Source: Anaerolineales bacterium (GTDB taxonomy: Bacteria > Chloroflexota > Anaerolineae > Anaerolineales > Villigracilaceae). From it: a stretch of 64,000 nucleotides of DNA. Numbering within the stretch: position 1 is the stretch's first letter; the number at the start of each line of letters is the position of its first letter. Shown one piece after another: positions 59,019 to 64,000 of this stretch. The position numbers and the translations under genes are program-made. Where the stretch lies: the NCBI GenBank assembly GCA_014379595.1, contig JACMLM010000069.1, forward strand, positions 62,001 to 126,000, written 5' to 3'. The notes under the pieces were generated by a model. The model searched no databases, was not told where the DNA came from, and worked only from the letters and a program-made list of their open reading frames with translations.

Positions 59019-59564
59019 ATGAAATCTAAAAATACAATTCTGGCCCTTTTTACAAGTGTTCTTTTTTTGGCAGCTTGTACACTTCAACCAGAGCTTCTAG
59101 ATGACTCTACGTCGGAATTCAGCGTGACCAGTTCAAAACCAGGAGATACGATCACGATCACCAGCGAAGAGGGTATCACTATGATAGAGGTGGATAGCCC
59201 AAACGGAATTGGTTCCGCTCAGTTTGAACTTGTTTCAGGTGCATTGCCTCAAAAAATGGTCGCCCGGCTTAACTTGAAAGGCCTCGAGGAATTCCGCCTC
59301 TTATACGCGGATACCATCATTGTGGCCTCGGCCTCAAGCGGTTCAGTGTTTAATAGCAGCAACCAGAAGGTCTTGATATCCGGCATAGAACAACCGATCC
59401 TGCCCGGCCAGCCGTTATGGATGGAGATCAGGATCGTGTCAGACCAAACACCTCAAAATATTCCTCTTGAACAAGGATATTTTGAGATCACATTCCCGCC
59501 GGAGTTTACAGAGAAAGCTGGAAGTTCTTTTGAAATTCAGTGGGTGGACTTTTTCAGGGAATAA
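59019..59564 (+). CDS. Unidentified lipoprotein
   Basis: 181 residues. The lipobox is FLAAC (Cys about 20). The mature part is beta-rich, with SSKPGDTITITSEEGITMIE, MVARLNLKGLEEFRLLYAD and a C-terminal FEITFPPEFTEKAGSSFEIQ, which suggests an immunoglobulin- or OB-like sandwich. No family is recognised. TATACT ends 7 bases before the ATG and no Shine-Dalgarno is seen, so it is likely leaderless. It lies upstream of the secreted carboxypeptidase. Confidence 0.7.
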   Translation: MKSKNTILALFTSVLFLAACTLQPELLDDSTSEFSVTSSKPGDTITITSEEGITMIEVDSPNGIGSAQFELVSGALPQKMVARLNLKGLEEFRLLYADTIIVASASSGSVFNSSNQKVLISGIEQPILPGQPLWMEIRIVSDQTPQNIPLEQGYFEITFPPEFTEKAGSSFEIQWVDFFRE

Positions 59565-59666
59565 GGAGGTCATCAGCTGGCTATACATATACATACATCA
59601 TAGCATTTGGTTTCAGCAGGTTCATTGTCCCCCAACCATTTATCTATATTAAGAAGGAGAATGTAT

Positions 59667-61493
59667 ATGATCAAGCGAAAGTATTTGACCCATTGGGTGT
59701 TGCTGATAATGATGATCTTTGCAATGGCCACTTCAGCGACCGCCCAAAGCGGGGATGTCACAACTGTATATTACGTCCCCAATGTGTTTACCATGGAAAC
59801 GCGCACAGTGATTGCTTCAACAGGCGCGTTGATCCTGGAGGTTGGCCACGATTATGTGCTGGTGGAAGCGACCCCCGCAGAAAAGAAGTTGATTGAGAAA
59901 AAATTAGGCATCACGCTTACTGAGCCCACACAGTTAGAGGCTGGAACTCTTGCGTTTCCTTCTGCTGACTCGGCCTATCATGATTATGCTGAAATGGTGA
60001 CCGAGATCCAGCAGGCCGAGAGCGACCATGCGGCGATCTTTGACCTTTTCAGTATGGGCACTACCCATGAAGGCCGCACGATCTGGGCCGGCAAGATCTC
60101 CGATAACGTTGGCACAGATGAGGCAGAGCCGGAAGTGTTGTTTACCCATCATCAACATGCCCGCGAACACCTTACCGTGGAAATGGCCCTGTATACGTTG
60201 AAAATGCTGACCGATGAATACGGCTCCAATCAACAGATCACGAACCTGGTCAATAGCCGCGAGGTCTGGATTGTCTTCGATATGAACCCGGATGGCGGCG
60301 AGTATGATATTGCCACAGGCACCTATCGGTCGTGGCGTAAGAATCGCCAGCCGAATGCAGGCTCTTCCAATGTAGGTACAGATATGAACCGCAACTGGGG
60401 TTACCGCTGGGGATGTTGCGGAGGCAGCAGCACTTCGACAAGTAGCGAGACCTATCGAGGTCCCTCCGCGTTCTCCGCCCCGGAAACTGCCGCAGTGCGC
60501 AACTTCATTAACAGCCGCGTCATCAGTGGTAAACAGCAGATCACTGTCGCGATAGATTTTCACTCATATTCAGAGTTGATCCTCTGGCCGTATGGCTATA
60601 CCTTTACAGACGTCCCGTCTGATATGAATATAGATGATTACAATACCATGGTCGCCATGGGGCAGGCGATGGCAGCAACCAACGGATATACACCCGAACA
60701 ATCCAGCGACCTGTATATTACCGACGGCACCATTGTTGACTGGGAGTATGGCCAGCATCGAATCTTGAACTACACGTTCGAGATGTACCCGAAGACTTCG
60801 TCTCAGGGGGGCTTTTACCCGGGTGATGAAGTCATTCCCGCGGAAACTTCCCGTAACCGTACCGCGATCCTGTATTTGCTGGACAAAGCAGCTTGCCCTT
60901 ATGATGTGATCGGCAAAGGCGCGCAATACTGTGGAACCACACCCCCCACTACTCTTTACAGCGACAACTTCGATGGCGCAGCCACCGGCTGGACGTTTAA
61001 CCCATCCGGGACCGACACAGCCACACTTGGCCAATGGCAAATCGGCGACCCTGAGCAAACATCTTCCGGTGGTGTGAAGCAACTTGGGACCACACAATCC
61101 GGCACAAACGATCTGGTGACCGGGCGTCTCGCAGGAAGCAGCGCCGGCGCTTTCGACGTAGATGGCGGTCTGACCACTGCCCGCTCCGGCCCGATCAACC
61201 TTGCCGGCTCGTATACCACCATAACGCTAAATCTTTATGGGTATGTGGCGCACGGGAATAATTCATCAAGCGCAGACTATTTGCGGATCAAGGTGATTGG
61301 TGCAACTACCACCACCGTGTTCGAGGAACTTAACGCGGCCAACAACGATAACGGCGCGTGGCAACTCATCACCGCAAATATTACGGCTTTTGCAGGCCAA
61401 ACGGTGCGGCTGCAAGTGGAATGTGCGGATGCATCCGGCGCCAGTTTAGTTGAGTGCGGAGTGGATACGATTACCATCGTAGGCACGCCTTAA
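59667..61493 (+). CDS. Secreted zinc carboxypeptidase (M14) with C-terminal beta domain
   Basis: 608 residues from the ATG at 59667 (AGGAG 7 bases upstream). Order: signal peptide (1-27), a short pro-like domain (to about 95), and the M14 catalytic domain with [17 protein letters not shown] (zinc His and Glu), [28 protein letters not shown], the third zinc His in [15 protein letters not shown] and the catalytic Glu in YTFEMYP. A C-terminal jelly-roll module (about 430-608) starts [16 protein letters not shown] and probably binds substrate or surface. It should trim peptides outside the cell. Confidence 0.93.
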   Translation: MIKRKYLTHWVLLIMMIFAMATSATAQSGDVTTVYYVPNVFTMETRTVIASTGALILEVGHDYVLVEATPAEKKLIEKKLGITLTEPTQLEAGTLAFPSADSAYHDYAEMVTEIQQAESDHAAIFDLFSMGTTHEGRTIWAGKISDNVGTDEAEPEVLFTHHQHAREHLTVEMALYTLKMLTDEYGSNQQITNLVNSREVWIVFDMNPDGGEYDIATGTYRSWRKNRQPNAGSSNVGTDMNRNWGYRWGCCGGSSTSTSSETYRGPSAFSAPETAAVRNFINSRVISGKQQITVAIDFHSYSELILWPYGYTFTDVPSDMNIDDYNTMVAMGQAMAATNGYTPEQSSDLYITDGTIVDWEYGQHRILNYTFEMYPKTSSQGGFYPGDEVIPAETSRNRTAILYLLDKAACPYDVIGKGAQYCGTTPPTTLYSDNFDGAATGWTFNPSGTDTATLGQWQIGDPEQTSSGGVKQLGTTQSGTNDLVTGRLAGSSAGAFDVDGGLTTARSGPINLAGSYTTITLNLYGYVAHGNNSSSADYLRIKVIGATTTTVFEELNAANNDNGAWQLITANITAFAGQTVRLQVECADASGASLVECGVDTITIVGTP

Positions 61494-61502
61494 GTCAATA
61501 TG

Positions 61503-61581
61503 GGGATTGGAGAACACACTCCAATCCCTTGTTAGAATCCAAATAAACAGAGGCCAGCAAAAAGTTGGCCTCTGTTTATTT
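61503..61581 (+). terminator. Two tandem hairpins after the carboxypeptidase gene
   Basis: GGGATTGGAG (61503-61512) pairs with CTCCAATCCC (61519-61528). A second stem, AAATAAACAGAGGCCA (61541-61556) with TGGCCTCTGTTTATTT (61566-61581), ends in T and is the likely terminator. Confidence 0.85.
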
Positions 61582-61636
61582 TGCAGTATGATTGCCCAAC
61601 CAGTTATCCGTATTCGCTCTTTCAACAAAGGAAAAT

Positions 61637-63115
61637 ATGTCACGTAATCGAACCATTGTCGTCACGGCTGGCATTATGCTCAGCTTGTTTCTTGCCTCCA
61701 TGGAATCTACTGTCGTTGCTACAGCCATGCCGACCATCGTTGGTCAATTGGGCGGGTTGGAACATTACTCATGGGTTTTTTCTGCATTTATGCTGGCTTC
61801 CACAACGGTTGTTCCGCTTTATGGAAAACTTTCCGATATCTATGGCCGCCGCAACTTATATATCATTGCAATGGCGCTCTTCCTGATCGGTTCTGTTTTG
61901 TGTGGATGGGCCGGCACGATGACCCAGCTCATCTTTGCCCGCGCATTGCAGGGAATCGGCGCAGGCGGAATCCTGCCGCTGGCTTTTATTTTGATCGGTG
62001 AAATGTTTTCACTTGAACAACGCGCAAAAATGCAGGGATTATTCTCCGGAGTATGGGGAGTCTCATCCATTGCCGGGCCGTTGCTTGGCGGTCTCATTGT
62101 TGACAAATTTTCATGGCATTGGATCTTTTACATCAACGTACTACCGGGGTTGATCGCCGGGGCATTGGTCGCATTCGGATGGCGGGATCAAGCCCGAAGC
62201 CTGAATAGACCGGCTGTGGATTATGTCGGTGCCGCGTTATTAACGATCAGCATCATCACGCTTCTACTTGGCTTGATGGATTTTGGTACATTGAATAGCT
62301 GGGTACTGCTTGCAGTTTCACTCGTACTATTCATTGTTCTATGGCAGGTCGAGATCCGCGCCGCCGACCCGATCCTGCCGATTCCGCTTTTCCGTGATGC
62401 ATTATTTTCTGCAGCAACTGCACATGGCTTAATGACCGGCTGGGCAGTGTTTGGAACGATCTCTTTTATTCCGTTGTTCGTTCAATCGGTGCTGGGAACA
62501 AATGCAACGCAAGCCGGCATTACCATCACGCCCATGCTGTTAGGCTGGGTGGCCGCAAGCATCTTTGGCACGCGCATCATGTTAAAAGTTGGATATCAGA
62601 AGTTGGGCCTGGTGGGGACCGCCTTATTCACAGTAGGTACATTTCTACTCATGCTATTGGGTGTGAGATCAAATCAGAACATGATGATGGTCTTCGTTAC
62701 GATGATGGGCATTGGCATGGGGCTTGCGATTCCCGCATTTGTGATCGCTGTGCAAACCAGCGTGGCACGCAAACATCTGGGTACGGCAACTTCCATGCTT
62801 CAATTCAGCCGTTCCATCGGCGGGACACTCGGTGTAAGTGTGATGGGTGCTGCATTGAGCATTCGACTAGCATCGAACTTAAGCGCCTCCGGTCTGGACC
62901 CGAATCTGGTGTCGCAATTACTCGATCCTTCTCCTGGCTCCCAGCTTCTCATTAATGCAGGTGTGCGTGCTGCCATGTCAGATGCGATCCATCTTGTATT
63001 TGTGATCGCCTTCATCTCGGCCTTACTTGGATTGGTCGCTGCGTTTTTCGCGCCACGTAAGGAACTCGTAGAACGGGAAGCTGAACACGAACCTTTACTA
63101 ATCAGCGCAGACTGA
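61637..63115 (+). CDS. MFS multidrug exporter, DHA2 type
   Basis: 492 residues from the ATG at 61637 (AAAGGA upstream), about 14 membrane helices. It has the DHA2 signature near the N terminus, FLASMESTVVATAMPTIVGQ, followed by GKLSDIYGRRNLYIIAMALF (motif A) and GVWGVSSIAGPLLGGLIVDK (antiporter motif C-like). It should be a proton-driven drug exporter of the EmrB/QacA class. The substrate is unknown. It lies between the carboxypeptidase and a GNAT gene. Confidence 0.92.
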   Translation: MSRNRTIVVTAGIMLSLFLASMESTVVATAMPTIVGQLGGLEHYSWVFSAFMLASTTVVPLYGKLSDIYGRRNLYIIAMALFLIGSVLCGWAGTMTQLIFARALQGIGAGGILPLAFILIGEMFSLEQRAKMQGLFSGVWGVSSIAGPLLGGLIVDKFSWHWIFYINVLPGLIAGALVAFGWRDQARSLNRPAVDYVGAALLTISIITLLLGLMDFGTLNSWVLLAVSLVLFIVLWQVEIRAADPILPIPLFRDALFSAATAHGLMTGWAVFGTISFIPLFVQSVLGTNATQAGITITPMLLGWVAASIFGTRIMLKVGYQKLGLVGTALFTVGTFLLMLLGVRSNQNMMMVFVTMMGIGMGLAIPAFVIAVQTSVARKHLGTATSMLQFSRSIGGTLGVSVMGAALSIRLASNLSASGLDPNLVSQLLDPSPGSQLLINAGVRAAMSDAIHLVFVIAFISALLGLVAAFFAPRKELVEREAEHEPLLISAD

Positions 63116-63130
63116 CCTTATATTTCTTCC

Positions 63131-63640
63131 ATGAACATTATTGAAACAGACCGATTAATTCTTCGCAAACTCGCTATTGACGATGCCGCGTTTATTCTCG
63201 ACCTATTGAATCAACCTTCGTTCATTCAATTTATCGGGGATAGAGGAGTTCGGACGCTTGAAGATGCGAAAAATTATATTTTGAAAGGACCAGTTGCCAG
63301 TTACGAAAGATTCGGCTATGGTCTGTATCTAACATCTCTTAAAGAAGGCGAAGTCCCAATTGGAATGTGCGGGCTGGTGAAGAGAGAAGCGTTGCAGGAT
63401 GTTGATGTTGGCTTTGCGTTTCTGCCGCAATACTGGTTAAAAGGCTATGCTTTTGAATCAGCATCCGCTGTGCTGATTTATGCCAAAACCACTTTGGGAT
63501 TAAAACGGATGCTTGGGATAGCTACTCCGGATAACCATGGCTCGATTCGCGTGCTTGAAAAAATAGGGTTGAAATTTCAAAAAATGGTCAAGCTATCAGA
63601 AGATGATGTGGAACTTAAGTTGTTTGGACTGGATTTCTAA
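63131..63640 (+). CDS. GNAT acetyltransferase, RimJ/RimL type
   Basis: 169 residues with the complete fold: ETDRLILRKLAIDDAAFILD at the start, GMCGLVKREALQDVDVGFAF, the acetyl-CoA region YWLKGYAFESASAVLIYAKT and IATPDNHGSIRVLEKIGLKF. The family acetylates N termini or small amines, sometimes giving self-protection. It starts 15 bases after the MFS gene and may be cotranscribed; a link to drug resistance is only positional. Confidence 0.9.
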   Translation: MNIIETDRLILRKLAIDDAAFILDLLNQPSFIQFIGDRGVRTLEDAKNYILKGPVASYERFGYGLYLTSLKEGEVPIGMCGLVKREALQDVDVGFAFLPQYWLKGYAFESASAVLIYAKTTLGLKRMLGIATPDNHGSIRVLEKIGLKFQKMVKLSEDDVELKLFGLDF

Positions 63641-63681
63641 AAAATTTGATGTCAATGTACTAATCATTGAAAGGATTTCAT

Positions 63682-64000
63682 GTGTGTAAAATATATACTC
63701 TACTTTTTGTTGGTTTTCTTCTCGCTGCCTGTGCGGTGAATAATTCCACACCTGCTCCGTTGGATCTGGATGGATGGAACATCGTCTGGCATGATGAATT
63801 TGATGGCGCTAAACTTGATCTAACTAATTGGGCCTTCGACATTGGTGGCAGCGGTTGGGGCAATGCGGAATGGGAAGCCTATACAGATAAGCCTGAGAAC
63901 GTCCGCGTGGAGGACGGGATGTTGGTGATCACGGCGATTGAAGATCCCAGCCTGCCCGCGGGTCGTCCCTATTCATCCGCTCGAATCAAAACGCAGGGAC
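63682..64000 (+). CDS. GH16-family glycoside hydrolase lipoprotein (5' part)
   Basis: The gene starts with GTG at 63682 (AAGGA six bases upstream) and runs off the right edge; about 106 residues are seen. The lipobox is FLLAAC (Cys about 17). A short Ser/Pro linker leads to WNIVWHDEFDGAKLDLTNWA, GNAEWEAYTDKPENVRVEDG and SSARIKTQG, typical of the start of GH16 laminarinase-like enzymes. The catalytic ExDxxE motif lies beyond the edge. An ATG at 63680 is out of frame and stops soon. It probably hydrolyses beta-1,3-glucan outside the cell. Confidence 0.82.
   Translation, partial: MCKIYTLLFVGFLLAACAVNNSTPAPLDLDGWNIVWHDEFDGAKLDLTNWAFDIGGSGWGNAEWEAYTDKPENVRVEDGMLVITAIEDPSLPAGRPYSSARIKTQG

Noticed and set aside
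59934-61222. Three long minus-strand frames opposite the carboxypeptidase gene
   Set aside because: They are shadows of a GC-richer secreted-protein gene. No promoter, start signal or family likeness is present.

Overview
The window looks like chromosomal DNA of an anaerobic or facultative Chloroflexota bacterium, probably an Anaerolineae relative. This is inferred from gene content and not from a marker-gene tree. The signs are a moderate GC content, many Ser/Thr/Pro-spaced lipoproteins with an LAAC-type lipobox, an NpmA/KamB-type methyltransferase, a standalone B12-binding mutase subunit next to MeaB, and tandem-repeat and zinc-ribbon proteins of unknown role. There is no prophage, no complete insertion sequence and no CRISPR array. 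Coding density is high, and most genes sit in short operons separated by clear intrinsic terminators.

Layout. 1-3.6 kb: a leftward GntR-slipin-SdpI-DUF4177-CPBP membrane-stress cluster behind a consensus promoter. 3.7-7 kb: divergent pdxR and pdxST for vitamin B6, with three direct repeats between them. 7-11.2 kb: GNAT-like, HAD, toroid-like and desaturase genes. 11.2-12.2 kb: a 16S rRNA A1408 methyltransferase homologue with a long, structured, uORF-bearing leader. 12.2-14 kb: two paralogous MerR/GyrI-like regulators. 14 kb: tRNA-Arg. 14.3-17.4 kb: nadK, a zinc-finger membrane protein and recN. 17.5-19.6 kb: the two halves of a Cas4-like nuclease flanking a duplicated helical-repeat gene. 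19.8-27.2 kb: a phosphoribosyltransferase, tyrA, ogt, mutM, prs, meaB and a B12-binding subunit. 27.3-31.8 kb: ftsK, rnz and pfkA. 31.9-38.5 kb: a 27-residue repeat protein with its DUF2089 partner, a class A PBP homologue lacking its catalytic residues, a double zinc-ribbon protein and folP. 39 kb: tRNA-Val. 39.3-43.8 kb: an epimerase, a GNAT, a 4-TM protein under a GAAC-N4-GTTC palindrome, and a squalene-synthase-like gene. 43.9-48.3 kb: an Rrf2 regulator divergent from pstSCAB. 48.4-52.5 kb: TauE, NfeD, lipA. 52.5-59 kb: an ECF sigma/SRPBCC island, a LuxR-DUF805 fusion, an amino-acid decarboxylase and dps. 59-64 kb: secreted carboxypeptidase, MFS exporter, GNAT and the start of a GH16 lipoprotein.

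Two genome-wide habits stand out. First, at least eight genes have a TATAMT -10 box only 6-9 bases before the start codon and no Shine-Dalgarno, which predicts leaderless mRNAs. Second, the gaps between genes carry several different families of short imperfect inverted repeats, one of which supplies the stop codon at the break in the split nuclease.

The strongest leads are: the rRNA methyltransferase leader (promoter, leaderless 8-residue uORF, attenuator-like hairpin, and a hairpin that buries the Shine-Dalgarno); the split Cas4-like nuclease whose four Fe-S cysteines are divided between two ORFs; and the PBP pseudoenzyme.
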